Below are positions 11,401-23,118 of a stretch of 64,000 bases of DNA, in pieces. Within the stretch, counting starts at the first letter, position 1; every line of letters starts with the position of its first letter. Where the stretch lies: positions 124,001 through 188,000 of the forward strand of contig JASJOG010000235.1 in NCBI GenBank assembly GCA_030142905.1. The letters run 5' to 3'. The position numbers were made by a program, and so were the translations under genes. The notes under the pieces were generated by a model, which was not told where the DNA came from, did not search any database, and was given only the letters and a program-made list of their open reading frames with translations. This stretch comes from Heliopora coerulea. Its lineage: Eukaryota > Cnidaria > Anthozoa > Scleralcyonacea > Helioporidae.

Positions 11401-14400
11401 AACTCCTGCTCAGAAAAAATTCTGAAATGATTAAAACGTTGACTGATAAAGCTTCTTGTGCATTTGCTGATGTAGATACATGCGGGTCTTTAATGGCTCG
11501 TAAGTCAACAGTTTCAGATCCCTTTTTAATAACAAAATTAATACTAAGTGTTAACTTTTAACATTAGGAATGCACGTTGGTCGTACCTGTAAACCGGCGA
11601 CTGAAATTGTTATCGTGATGATTACGTCTTAACCCTTTCCTGACTGGAGTTCTTCCCTTGACAAATAAAATCGTATGGCGTTAGCCGGAGTAAAATGGCA
11701 GGCTTCCTCGTTGGTTGGGAAAGTGTTAAAAATGTAAAGGTTGAAGCGCTATTTGTAATAACGGCTGGTTTAGGATTATTGGTTGAACTTTCAGCCCCAT
11801 TAAAATTAATGTTTGAATTTAGACTAAGCTCTGGATTGGGATTGGCGTCAGGATTTAGCGTGCATGTACCTTTGAACGTACAATGTATATTATATTAATA
11901 ACTCGTTTATTATATATTAATATACATGTAACTGTACATGTACAATGTATTTTATATTAATAGTACGTTTATTATATATTGATATACATGTACCTGTAGA
12001 GTACGTGTATAATGTATTTTATATTAATAATAAATTTATTATATTTTAATATACATGTAACTGTGCATGTACAATGTATTTTATATTAATAGTACGTTTA
12101 TTGTATATTAATATATATGTACCTATACAGTACGTGTATAATGTATTTTACATTAATAATAAATTTATTATATTTTAATATACATGTAACTGTGCATGTA
12201 CAATGTATTTTATATTAATAGTACGTTTATTGTATATTAATATACATGTACCTATACAGTACGTGTATAATGTATTTTACATTAATAATAAATTTATTAT
12301 ATTTTAATATACATGTAACTGTACATGTACAATGTATTTTATATTAATAGTACGTTTATTGTATATTAATATACATGTACCTATACAGTACGTGTATAAT
12401 GTATTTTACATTAATAATAAATTTATTATATTTTAATATAAATGTAACTGTGCATGTACAATGTATTTTGTATTAATACATTTATTATATATTAATATAT
12501 ATGTTCCTGTACAGTACATGTATACTGTATTTTATATTCATAATAAGTTTATTATATTTTAATATACATGTAACTATGCATGTACAATGTATTTTGTATT
12601 AATAATACATTTTTTATATATTAATACACATGTTCCTGTACAAGGATATTGTGCTATATAGTCTATTACACTGTCTGTAATTTTGTGTCAAGCTGGGATT
12701 CGCATAATAAATAAATGTTCTGTACAGTTCTTTTTCTCTTTATTTTCTTGACTATTTTTTTTTCGATTCTTAGAATCTAATTCCTTCAACCCAGAACGTT
12801 GATGTGGCTGGACGTGTTTTCTATCCAAACCACCGTGGAATATTATCATATCATGGTGATATGTATCTAACAACAACACAAAAAGATCATCGACGCTTCA
12901 ACAAGTAGGTTTTTATTCCAGTTCTCTTTACGCGCAACTGATTTTACAAAATTAGATACGGAAAATATAAAAGATAAAAAGAGTATGTCGCTTTTTCTTT
13001 TCACTACACGCTTGGGTTGGTCCATTTGATGTTATTATACAGATTTAACAAACACGACGCAGACGTCAAGACGACGTCAACTTGACCGTTGAAAACTGGA
13101 TCGAAGACGCCGTCGTGTTGTTGTGAAATCAGATTTAGGAAACGCGAAGACGACGTCGTAATGAACGTTTATGTTGCATTGATACCATAATGCAGAACTG
13201 AAAAATAAATGCCTATCACACACTGATGTCTCGAAAACCATCTTTGTGTTGTTAGTATTCTTTGGGCCTTTTAAACATCTGAGATTAGCCAGTCAGAGCA
13301 TAATGATAAAATCCAAAGTTTGATGCAAAAAGAAAATTATTTCAAAACATATAATTCATCGCATTTCATTTCCGTTTATATATTTGTTACATTCTTCAAA
13401 AGATATAACGTAAGCAGTATGAAACTGGTGAGGTTTCAAGATATATTTTAAATATAATTTAAGACATATAATTTAAGAAATACATTAAAATTATTTGTAA
13501 AATAAATTTCTTTCATCACTGAATGTATAATTATCAAAACAGAAAAATTTTGAGTGTATATTGTTCTGTGGAAGTGCTTCAAGACTCAACTGGGATGTAA
13601 CGTTAAAACACGAGTGGTCAAAAATTAGCTAAAATAGACATGTAAATACATATACAGTCACAAGAGTTGACTCAATAAACTTGCCAGGAACATGCAGGAC
13701 TTATCTATCTAAATTGTACATTTTTAATATAACTCTGTTCTCCGCAGTCTTCAGTCTTCCACAGCTATGTTCTGACTGTTCATAGATGTTTACTTGGTAT
13801 TTATTTTAGACACCAATCTATTTCTTAGCTAGCTAGTTGACTAGAAATGAATAAAACACCAATCAAGAAAACTTAAAACTTTTATTGTTAATTTTTCATA
13901 TTCCTACATAATACCATGCTGCAATTTCCAATGAATGGATGCAGAATCTGCTAGTTTAAAAGAATACCTGCATGCTATGAATTCATTCATATTAGGGCTT
14001 ATGCTGCTCTATATTCCACTTGTAACAAGTTTACAAAGCTTAGACGTTTGAAAACATGTTTTATGAGACACTTTGTAACCAAAACTTGTAGTTGCGTCTG
14101 TATATGGACATTTAACCAACACAAAACACTGTTTAGTCAAAAAATCTTTACAAGACTGTTTTAACCTTTTATAATTAAAGCCTGAAATAGCCGACAATTC
14201 AGAGAAGCCCATCAAACCTGTTCAATTAAACATTTTCTTTGATATGAGGAGGTAGCACAAATATTAATTTTTCTTACCTACTGAGTATTTCGAAGGGATA
14301 ATTGGTTGGAAGAAATACAAACTGAACTCATTACTGCATGCCAAAATTAGGCACTATTCAAATAAATATGCAGTGAGATATCACCAGGTATTTTCCTCTT

Positions 14401-17400
14401 AGTTTTATAAACTAGAAATATCGTTAAATTTGCATAATCCACAGCCTAGATGCCGCTTGGCGTTCGACTTTTGATTAGTGTTGATTCAAGTTGAAGAATG
14501 AAACTCGCTTAACGCGAAGTAGTCTTAAAAAGCAATTTACGAGAGTATTTTGCAAATAAATCACCGTCTGCCGCAACAGTATTGTTAAGAAAATCAAACT
14601 GGTTATTAGGAAATAGGTTTTTTTGAACTTACCTTCACATATACTCAAAAAATCCAGCAAAAACAACGACGTTCTCGTCAGGACGTCAAAACAGAGCATT
14701 TGGCGTAGTGATATTCACCAAGACGACGTTGCCGCAAAAACAGGAAGTGAATGTGAGTTGGTTTCAAGCTTTTCCACGCTATCTCACGTCCTCTTGAGTC
14801 CGCGTCGTGTTTGCTAAATCTGTCTAATTTAAGGACCAGAGACGCCTTCCATAAGCACCATTAATATTTTGTTGTCGAAGACGTCTCCCCTAGACCAGTA
14901 AAATCATCTTGCTGTAGCCAGTGTAAAATAATAAAAGTTGGATTCGGACCGAAAAGAGTAATAAGGGCAGTCTTGTATTTCTGAGTTTTATGTTGATGAA
15001 AGGCTGGGAGCCTTGAAGCGTTATTTCACGTAAACAATATTGCGGTCTCGACATCATGCCTGCCGAAAAATCTACGAAGTATAATATAAAACAAATTCCG
15101 GAAAGAACTATCTTGTCACCCAACATATGAGTAAAACACACACACACAAAGAAAAAAAAAATTGAGGGTATTTCAGAATCATCCCCAGGGATATTCATGA
15201 ACAGGAATTTTTCATGATAATCTGACACTGCCGAAGTCAACTGAAAGATGTTGACTCGAGCGGGATTTGAACTCGTACCTTCGGGATACCGGTTTGCCGC
15301 TCTTCTTGTTGAGCTATCGAGTCCACAAGCATTGGAGGCCAGTTTTTATCCAACCAAAGTGCACGAGATATTCTAGCGACAACTTAACGCTTATCCATGA
15401 GAGGATGTGCAGTGTTTCAATTCTATTTCAGAATCATCCTCAGAGATATATGTGAACAGAAATTTTTTCATGATAATCTGACACTGCCGAAGTCAACTGA
15501 AAAATGTTGACTCGAGCGGGATTTGAACTCGCATCCTCGGGGTACCGTTCCGCCACTCTACCTGTTGAGCTATCGAGTCCACAAAGGTTGGATAAGCGTT
15601 AAGTTGTAGGGAGAATATTTCGTGCACTTAAGTTGGAGAAAAACTCACCTCCAATCGCTGTAGACGATAGCTCAGCACGTAGAGCGGCGGACCGGTATCC
15701 CGAAGGTGCGAATTCAAATCCCGCTTGAGTCAACATTTTTCAGTTGACTTCGGCAGTATCAGATTATCATGAAAAGTTTCTGTTTGATATAGGATATATT
15801 TTGACTACACAGTCATTGTCCAACCTTACAAACAGTTAGATGGAGACTGTCAAACTTCGAGAGTCTTAATAGAATTGATGATACCTGATCTTCCATAGTT
15901 TCTTAGATGTAGTTGTTAATTTTCAACACCATATTTTACCGACAGACATCTTATGCTGACTATTTTCCCCCTGCACTATATTATAATCGGTTAGTTACAG
16001 AATAAAAGGTTGACTTCTTGCTACTGTACAGTACCACAGTCGACAGATACCAATTAATATTCATGTCATGTTCACCCGTTTTATACCGTAACCATTCATC
16101 TAACAAAGAAATGCAAATCACCTTGACGATTATCCAACTTAAACTAAATAACTCAATTTTTCTTTTACATGTATTTTCCATAGTCTGGAACTCAACGAAT
16201 ACCCTAAAAAGAACTACGCAACTTTTTGGGAATGTGAAGAATACCCTAAGGCTTGGGGACATGGATCCAAGGAGAACCCGCTTCCGCTACATTCACTTCC
16301 ACGACGTGATGGACCAATGAGGGACGAGACTGTGTTCCCTACAGCAACTACCATACCTCGATTACCAAAGCTAATGCGGCCTGTTCCAAACAGGTAAGTG
16401 AGATTCTTACAAACAATGGCTAATTGGATTAATAATAAACATGAAGAAATTTCTCATTTCTGATCAGCTGAGAGTTTTGCAGTTCGAAGGAAACATAGTC
16501 AGAAAAGATAATTAAAGACCGAGAAAAATTCATTTCAAATTTGTTTGGGGACAAAACACCCAAATAAGCTAAAAAATCCTATAACCTACGTTTTATTGTG
16601 CCAGTCATATACGACCTCCAAATTATGGACGGAAACGGTGGCCGTCGTTTTGAGTAGATTTTCTTTGGCCAGCGCTATTCGTTCCTCACGTGGGTTACTT
16701 TCTGCTTTCACTTCACTCCGGAGCTTCAACCGAAAACATCCCATTCCGAAAAACTGGTGTGTCGTTGATAGGGACGTTTGCAACACAACTTCACCTGTGG
16801 GGGTGCTGGTGGCACATTGGAAGTGCACGTGTCTCTCACCACTGTGACTAGGATTTGATTCCGGCTCCGTGCAGTTCTCTGATTAAAGTTACCTTGGTCA
16901 CATGTGAGAAGAGTGTTGTTCAGTTTGACTCTACCAACCATCAGGTTTTTTCCGGGTACTTGGGTTTCCTCCTGAAGTAACACTGGACACATAAGGGGTG
17001 GCTCTTACTGGACCTTTAGGAGGAATTGCTCAGGTACTTGATAGAGTTATCCAGTATAAATAAAGGTACTTTAACCCTTTACCGGCCGTCCTTTTACGGC
17101 GTTTACCTTTAACGGCCAAAATCGTCCGGCGATATACTGCAAAGTTACAAAAGGACAACTACGCCCAATGAATTGTTGAGAGGACGTATTCCGTCGCCAT
17201 GCTACAGTTTCTAAGGACAGTTCATTTCAACAGCTAACTCATCTCAGATAAAGATCACAGATTTAATGTATAGTCAACATACTGTTTGTGCGGAATATAT
17301 AGAAAAAGATTTTTCATGTTATTACAGTAATACAGTATTGAGATACATCTTTTAAAACAAGTTTGACCAAGAGCTGCTACCGACTATGGATGCGACTATT

Positions 17401-19447
17401 CTGGAATTAAACTTTTACAATGTTATTAAAAATTAACGTATATTAAAGATACATGTATCTTTTGCATTAAAAATGTGAAAGATAAAAATAAACTTAATAT
17501 CACGAGCACTTTTTAAACTTTCTAAAAATCTTTGCGGACTTGTTTTGGAGGGCGACAGTCCAGACTCTAATCACATTTAAGCAAATGATGAGTTTCAAAA
17601 ATATCTGAGAAATTATTGAATATTTTATTTTTGATCTCGATGTCATGACCTCACAACAAGATGTCATTGTGCTACATAAATATACGTTCGTATAACACAT
17701 ACAGATTGTTGCTTTTAGTTCTTAAATCAGCCTATGAAGCCCTATCAGTAAATATGTAGATTCTAACCTTGGTTAACGAATTTAGTCTGAAACTCGAATA
17801 ACCTTAGATTGTATACAAAATCAAAACTGAGTTTGGGAATGTACCGCACTCTTATTTTTAAAGTATTTTTCAAATTGCGAAAATTGGGTTGCACCGATCT
17901 CCATCTCTCATTTTGTCCTGGACATTATAAAATTTGCATTATTCGTTACCATTTTTGCAATATTAAAGAAAAATGTGGCAAGTTTCGTGGAAAATTAAAT
18001 CGTGGAACACCTCTTACACAATTCGTTTTCCAAAAACTGCAAGTTTCACGAAAAGTAGAACGGTTCATAAAAGTTCAATTTTCAACTGCAAGTCCTGTAA
18101 TATTTCGACAAGTAGTAGGACGATTATACTTTAGCTTTTAACACCCATTCTTTTGACGACATATGTTCCATCGAAAGTTGCACCGTGTAACACGGTCTGA
18201 AGATTTGCTTGATATTTAAATGACATAACCTTGGCGTCATACTACATAATAACGTTCGGTAATATGTCTACCCTTTCAGATTATTTAGTAGAATGAGCAA
18301 TGCTTCGAGTATTTTACAGTAATTAGTACTTATTAATGTAACTGATTTGGAATATCATATTAAAAATACTGTATTTGCTTACAATTTCCATTTTATCGAC
18401 ATTTATGCAAGGCACTAGTTGTGCTAATGAAAGAAAAGAATCTATTTTAATCAACTGTTACAGATATGGGAAAGTGACAACAATCTTATCCTACTGAACA
18501 ACTCAAATTTACTCTTGTAGAGGTCATACCACTGAAGTGCGGTCTAACTATTCGGATCCTACTCGCAAGAAGACCCAGCTATTGGAATGCTCGGTTCCTC
18601 GACCACTACATCGACGAGGTATTAAATCTAGTGTTAGCTATAAATTACGAACTTATTGAACATATTTCAAATATTTAACACCTTTTAGATGTTTACCCCA
18701 CATATATCTTAGAGATTACGTGGTTAATATTAACAAAGTTTGGTATTAAATAAGAGTTAATCAGTGGTCTCTCGTGTGATAAAGGATTTAACATCGCGAG
18801 TGAAGCTTGCAAGGCCACAAGGGGCTGTAAACACCTTATCTGATGACTCTCACACTTAAATCGCTTTTTTTCGGTTTAGCGTAGAAGAAACGTTCGTTGT
18901 CAAATTAAGATATTCACTCAATAGGATGCGATAAGTAGTGTTGTTAGTGCATGGTTGTCACGGTGTTATAAAAAAGCGGTTTTTTAAATGGTTATGCTAT
19001 TTTGAAAGGCTGTCACTGTCCTGAACACTAATGACTGCGTGCAATGAAAGATTTAACGTTTGTCTTGAAACAATGAATTGTGGGTGTGTCATGAGATAAG
19101 CAGACAGTTGACTGAGAAATATAAAACGTTTAAAGATTGTGTACTGCTAGAATTACGAAGACGAGAAAGAAACTTGTCTAACGAAAGCTTATCGTCCCAG
19201 TTAGGAGCTTTACTCGAAACGTTACTTTCTCATTTTAGTAATTCCGTAGTACACAACTTTTAAACGTTTTCTGCTGTATTGTTAACGTTTAGCGCTATTT
19301 GGTTATTGGGTTGTCGCTGTACTTCACAGAAATGTTTAATTCATTTGTTTTGTAGATCCTGGAAATGAAGAGATATTTTCTGTACCCAATATGTATGAGA
19401 CTGAATACCAGTTCATAGGTCAAGCAAGACCAGTCCTTGTATGTTAA
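5468..19447 (+). CDS. Seven-exon host gene, 321 codons, family not identified
   Basis: Seven exons join with consistent phases and GT-AG borders: 5468-5557, 8415-8597, 9236-9397, 12774-12904, 16184-16393, 18521-18618 and 19356-19447 (stop TAA). The conceptual protein is 321 residues, starts MDSDERKDQ and ends ARPVLVC. There is no signal peptide, membrane segment or enzyme motif. It is rich in Pro, Tyr, Arg and aromatic-Pro pairs (for example GDMYLTTTQKDHRRF and FWECEEYPKAWGHG). That style recalls axonemal microtubule inner proteins, but this is only a resemblance and I cannot name the family. The introns hold repeats. Exons 4-7 lie inside the segmental duplication and recur, broken, at 43.2-48.3 kb. 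The exon structure is the strongest evidence that it is real. Confidence 0.75.
5558..8414 (+). other. Intron 1 of the seven-exon gene
   Basis: Contains short overlapping plus-strand open frames between 6,442 and 7,330 with no protein-like conservation. A repeat module occupies 7,635-7,800. The donor is GTAAAC and the acceptor is TTATCAG. Confidence 0.5.
7635..7830. repeat. Duplicated interspersed module (GCCAGA...TTTTACTCATCAA)
   Basis: Two copies of a module reading roughly 'gccagaYgattttactcatcaa' followed by agctc lie at about 7,648-7,690 and 7,765-7,805. Degenerate relatives appear near 1,040-1,075, 11,635-11,700, 14,880-14,935, 20,775-20,825 and 42,605-42,665. The core is partly palindromic (TGGCGTTAGCC type). 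I read it as an old interspersed repeat. Confidence 0.45.
9617..9812. repeat. Long hairpin: about 88-bp inverted arms, short loop
   Basis: 9617-9704 and 9724-9812 are reverse complements with few mismatches (for example AAAGTATCCAGGAATATGT against its complement at 9,765-9,783). It sits in intron 3 of the seven-exon gene, inside a larger repeat, and would form a long fold-back if transcribed. Confidence 0.65.
9898..10983. mobile_element. Non-autonomous DNA element with terminal inverted repeats
   Basis: 9898-9961 (GGTGAATAGTGC ... GAGGTTACGAAATGA ... GACGTC) is inverted at about 10880-10983, with extra sequence between the blocks on the right. Nothing between them looks coding. It lies in intron 3 with the hairpin at 9617-9812 just upstream. 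The fragment 9,445-9,520 may belong to a related repeat. Confidence 0.45.
11868..12645. repeat. AT-rich minisatellite, about 129-bp unit, six copies
   Basis: The landmark TACATGTAACT recurs at 11923, 12052, 12181, 12310, 12439 (one change) and 12565, giving spacings of 129, 129, 129, 129 and 126. Each unit is itself two related halves of about 64 bp with palindromic ACATGTAC-type cores. Copy B (42.84-43.1 kb) has only about two units, so copy number changed after duplication. Confidence 0.9.
13040..14822. mobile_element. Possible 1.8-kb non-autonomous element with CAGATTTARCAAACACGACGC ends
   Basis: The left end CAGATTTAACAAACACGACG is inverted at the right end as CGTCGTGTTTGCTAAATCTG. Several GACGTC/AAGACGACGT blocks lie just inside both ends. 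The interior has no convincing ORF. Copy B keeps only part of the interior and lacks both complete ends. Confidence 0.4.
15185..15785. mobile_element. SINE-1 cluster: tandem tRNA-derived SINE units
   Basis: tRNA-like heads with A-box (TAGCTCAACAGGTAGAGC) and B-box (GAGTTCAAATCCC) lie on the minus strand at 15252-15325 and 15508-15581, spaced exactly 256 bp. A third head is on the plus strand at about 15660-15732. The body after each head begins with a small hairpin (CAACATTTTTCAGTTG) and continues to a conserved stretch near TTAAGTTGTCGC, which abuts the next head. The acceptor stems do not pair like a working tRNA, so I call SINEs and not tRNA genes. Confidence 0.75.
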
Positions 19448-20250
19448 ATATACTGATTTAGGTACTTTAACTAACGAAATAAACTGGTGCAAGTTATGAA
19501 CGACTCAAACAAATGCCGGATAAAAAGTAAAATTCGAGATTGCTATGAAATTTGTAGAATTTGTATTAGTTATAAAAGTAATTTTTAATAATGTAATCAA
19601 AACTAATGACAATTAAATTGGACGCAAAAATAACAGTCTACAGTATATTCTCATAAATCGACAGAAACAGTTTTTCCGAATTTTTTTGTTCGGAAATGTC
19701 AAAAGTAAGGCCAAGTTACTATAAGTGCTCGATCTTTACAGGTTCTTTCTTATGCTATTTCATTCAACTATTGTTTTAACGTAACCAACATGATTAAATT
19801 GATTTTACTGCAGTGGATTAACAGATATACGCGGTTTGTTACTGTTTTTAAAGTAATAGATAATTCCAAAGCATAAACAAACCAGACAAACCACACAGAC
19901 ACAAGGCAATACGATTTTTACCAGTTTATGGCTTGATGGTTCTGAAAGAAAATTTTAAAATGTTAGAAGCGATTAATAAATATAAACATAAAAATGTTCC
20001 GTACGATTGCTTTTTCTTGAAGGCAACCTTTAGCAGGACGTATGTAAAAGCAAATGCACAAGGTATGGTTATTTAGTGCTAAAAGTAAAAACAAAATATC
20101 AAAATTTTTTGCGTAACACAAATCTATTGTTACAAATGAACAGAAAGCCGGTTTTTGTGCATTTTTGCGTTAAGGTCAGTTTACTTGAACTCTTTCTGGT
20201 CCGAGGCGTATTAAAACATATTTACAATATTACATATATAATATAATAAT
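15786..20250. other. Introns and 3' flank of the seven-exon gene
   Basis: Outside exons 5-7 I see no other protein-coding sequence. Copy B keeps collinear homology throughout. Small open frames here (for example around 16,586-16,992 and 17,809-18,141) are not preserved as ORFs with protein-like substitution between the copies. Confidence 0.5.
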
Positions 20251-20252
20251 AT

Positions 20253-20724
20253 AAAACATATTCTAAAGAACAATTTCATCTTGAAAACTCAAGACACGAG
20301 TCAATAACAAGACGAAACTTTTGTTGAAACTGTGATTTTTCGACTTTATTTCAAAGTCATCATCAGACAGAATCACAGTACAGTAATATGCCAGTGCATA
20401 TATACAGGAGGTGTGATGACATTGTCTACGTGGACAGGAGAAGGATTAATCCCTTTTACATGTTGAGTGCTAATTAAAATTGTCAACACAAGGTGTAAAC
20501 ACGGTTTCAAAGTGGAAACAATAAAAGTATCAGGCTGGCAAAATATCAAAGTTCGTATATTGACTCTGGCATGTGCATATAGACTCTGGTATGTTAGTGT
20601 ATTATCATTCAGTCTCATGATGACTTTGAAATAAACTCGAAATACCACGGTTTCAACAAAAATTTCATTTGGTTATTGACTCCTATCTTGCGTTTTCAAG
20701 ATGACGTTATAGTTTGAAATATGT
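20253..20724. mobile_element. Arms-only PLE remnant, family PLE-C
   Basis: Left and right ends are inverted relatives of PLE-C termini (AAACATATT...CATCTTGAAAAC on one side, its complement on the other), with no coding sequence between. The left arm has an intact hammerhead-like core. The right arm's core at about 20,613-20,652 has CTCATGA in place of CTGATGA. Copy B retains only the left arm (48,984-49,265). Confidence 0.65.
20330..20370 (-). ncRNA. Hammerhead-ribozyme-like motif, arms-only PLE
   Basis: On the minus strand: stem I CUGU/ACAG, core CUGAUGA, extra U, stem II GACUUU-GAAAU-AAAGUC, GAAA, then AAUC. The core is complete. The copy B counterpart (49060-49100) has CUAAUGA, a change at the invariant G5. 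Confidence 0.6.
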
Positions 20725-21412
20725 TTCAATGTACACTTTATTGAGTTGTCGACTGATCAAGGGTTTTACGTCTTCCTATGATGAGGAAAATTGTCTGGTG
20801 CTAGTCAGGATAAAATAATAAAAGTCGATTTCGGATTGACAAGACTTAATCACTTTTTACGAGACCCTTATTACTGTAGAACTTGCTCAGCTGAATGAAA
20901 AATGACTAGACGGCCACGAACATATTGGCGAAGTTCGGACTGTCTAACCGAATCCAGTTTATGTACGGATTATGGTAGTTTTATTCCCTTGTCTTTTATA
21001 CTTGTCAGGATTCCGTAAAATACCGGAGAAATATCTTGCGTAATTGAAATTTTATATTCCCTAATATACAGTAGAATAGTGTTAATGGTCGTCTGTTGGC
21101 GCTATAGAATGCCCTTTGATGCAAATAATTCCGTATCTACGCTAATGAATGTCACTTCCTATGGAAAAATTTTAATTGAGCGTGACAAAAGCGTTAATAA
21201 ATGTCGATTCAATAAAGTGAATGTATTTTTGTGTTAATGAGTTTGAGGTCGGCGTTGATAATAGTATATTTTCTGGTAATAGACTAGAAAAAGTGTATAA
21301 TAATCAAGCTGTAATGTTTATTTTATAGGACTAATTGAGATTATTTAATAGCGTTTTGAATTACTTTATAATTACTGTGCAAAACAATGTTTAATCATGA
21401 AATTGCAATATA

Positions 21413-23118
21413 CAGGGTGTCCCAAAAAAACGAAAACTATTGAAATCACTTATTGTTAAAATTTGAATGCCCTACGAAAAAGCTGAACGCAATCGATGCG
21501 TAAAATATTGACAAGGTGCATGTATTAAAATTTAGGTAAGAAAATCGCCTTGTAAAGTGCGCGATTTTTTGCCCATGGGAATTTAAAGCAAATTATAAAA
21601 TTCTAACAGAGAAAAACTTTGTGAAAATGATAAAATTCAAATTAGTCCTGTCATCGCTTCGAAAGAAAATGGTACAACTGACCACAGAACAAAGAGTTTT
21701 TATTGTGATAAATTATACGCGTATCCAATGTACAACGGAAGTGCGAAACGCTTTTCAACAAAGGTTTCCAGATCGAAATCCACCTGCGCCAAGCACAATT
21801 TTGAGCAACGTCAGAAAGTATTTAAACGCAGGTACGAGTTTAAACATTAATAAAGGGTATTCTGGCAGAAAAAGAGCAATTCGAACTGCGTAAAATATTG
21901 ACGCTGTAAGAGATCTGTTCCAGCAAAATCCTCACGTGAGTACTCGTCGCAACCCCATTCCGATTTCCAGAACAAGCTTTAACCGGATAACAAAGATTGA
22001 AATTAAATGGCACCTATACCGAATGCATGTGCGGCATGAGTTGTTAGCAGGCGACTTTGCACGTCGATTGCACTTCTCCAGATGGTTCAACGAACGCTGT
22101 CGTTGAAACTTTGAGTGCTGAAAACTTTTTGGATAGCTTGGTGTTTGGAGACGAAGCATCGTTTGTGATGAACGGCGAAGTCAATACGCAAAATGTACGG
22201 CAATATGCACCTAAAGGATACCCGCCTGCATTTAATTTTGAAAGGAGCGATTCTCGCGTACATTTGGCGGTTTGGGCAGCACTTTGCGGTGATGGTTTAA
22301 TGCTTGGTTCTTACTTCTTCGTGGGGAATGTTAACGGAATCGCCTATCTTCGAATGCTCAACGAATTTGTCTTTCCACAACTCGCTGAACATTTTAATAA
22401 CCAATATTGGGAGGGAAGGTTTCGGGGTCTTCGGTAGACTCAAGATGGCGCTCCAGCACATCGCTTTATCGCAGTTAGAGATCGCCTCAACGATGTGTTT
22501 GGAAATCACCGCATCATAGGTTTAGATCATGATGTTGAATAGCCACCGCGCTCACCTGACTTGACACCATGCGACTTTTTTTTGTGGGGATATGTTAAAG
22601 ATAAAGTATTTGGAACTCCAACGCAAAATATAACGAGTTACGCCAGAGGATCGTCAGAGAGTTCGATGCCTTACGAGAGCAGCCTGCCTTTATTCGACGG
22701 GCAGTGAGTAATATGCACAGGCGAACAATCTTTTGTGTTGCAAGAGAAGGGAGACATGTCGAAGGTCACGGTGCTTGATTGTATCCATAGTTGTAAATTG
22801 TAAATATTGTAAGTAAAAACTGTTTTGTTTTAATGCACATACTTTTCCTGAATAAAAGCCTGAAACAGCACAATAAGCGCATGTTGATTATGAATACAAC
22901 CTGATTCCATTGTGTTTACGCACCATAAAACTCACGTAAATAAACGCTGCGTACTAACAACATTTTACTGTTTTAGACAGCTTCATTATGTATAAAATTA
23001 CTTATATCAACATTTATGCACTCATGGGGACCAACAGAGTGCTAAGGCATTCAAATTCTAACAATTAAATTGTTATTGGTGATTTCAATAGTTTTCGTTT
23101 ATTTTTTGGGACACTCTG
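21413..23118 (+). mobile_element. IS630/Tc1/mariner-superfamily transposon, 1,706 bp
   Basis: Terminal inverted repeats begin CAGGGTGTCCCAAAAAA at the left and end TTTTGGGACACTCTG at the right, and extend about 60 bp. TA target duplications are at 21411-21412 and 23119-23120. Copy B has an uninterrupted sequence at the equivalent place (near 49,800), so this insertion came after the segmental duplication or was never in copy B. It encodes a broken transposase. Confidence 0.9.
21621..22778 (+). pseudogene. DDE transposase with N-terminal DUF4817-like helix-turn-helix, broken
   Basis: The N-terminal part (VQLTTEQRVFIVINYTR, then FPDRNPPAPSTI) looks like the DUF4817 DNA-binding region. The catalytic part shows three acidic landmarks: FGDEASF, TQDGAPAHR and PPRSPDLTPCDFF, consistent with a DDD/E enzyme of the IS630-mariner group. 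In-frame stops follow RTA at 21891-21893, after FRGLR at 22435-22437 and before PPRSP. A frameshift lies near 22,050-22,110 and another near 22,640. The reading resumes to ...VEGHGA and TGA at 22776-22778. It would cut and paste its own element if whole; here it is dead. Confidence 0.85.

Noticed and set aside
15252..15325. tRNA-like sequences (also at 15508, 15660, 33775, 37725, 56860 and 58433) as tRNA genes
   Set aside because: A and B boxes are good, but acceptor and anticodon stems do not pair properly, and each is fused to a repeated body or tail. They are SINE heads.
16545..16992. ORFs on both strands between exons 5 and 6 as additional exons
   Set aside because: Both strands are open over the same DNA, the copy B versions (45.5-45.75 kb) carry indels, and the exon 5 to exon 6 phase already joins perfectly without them.
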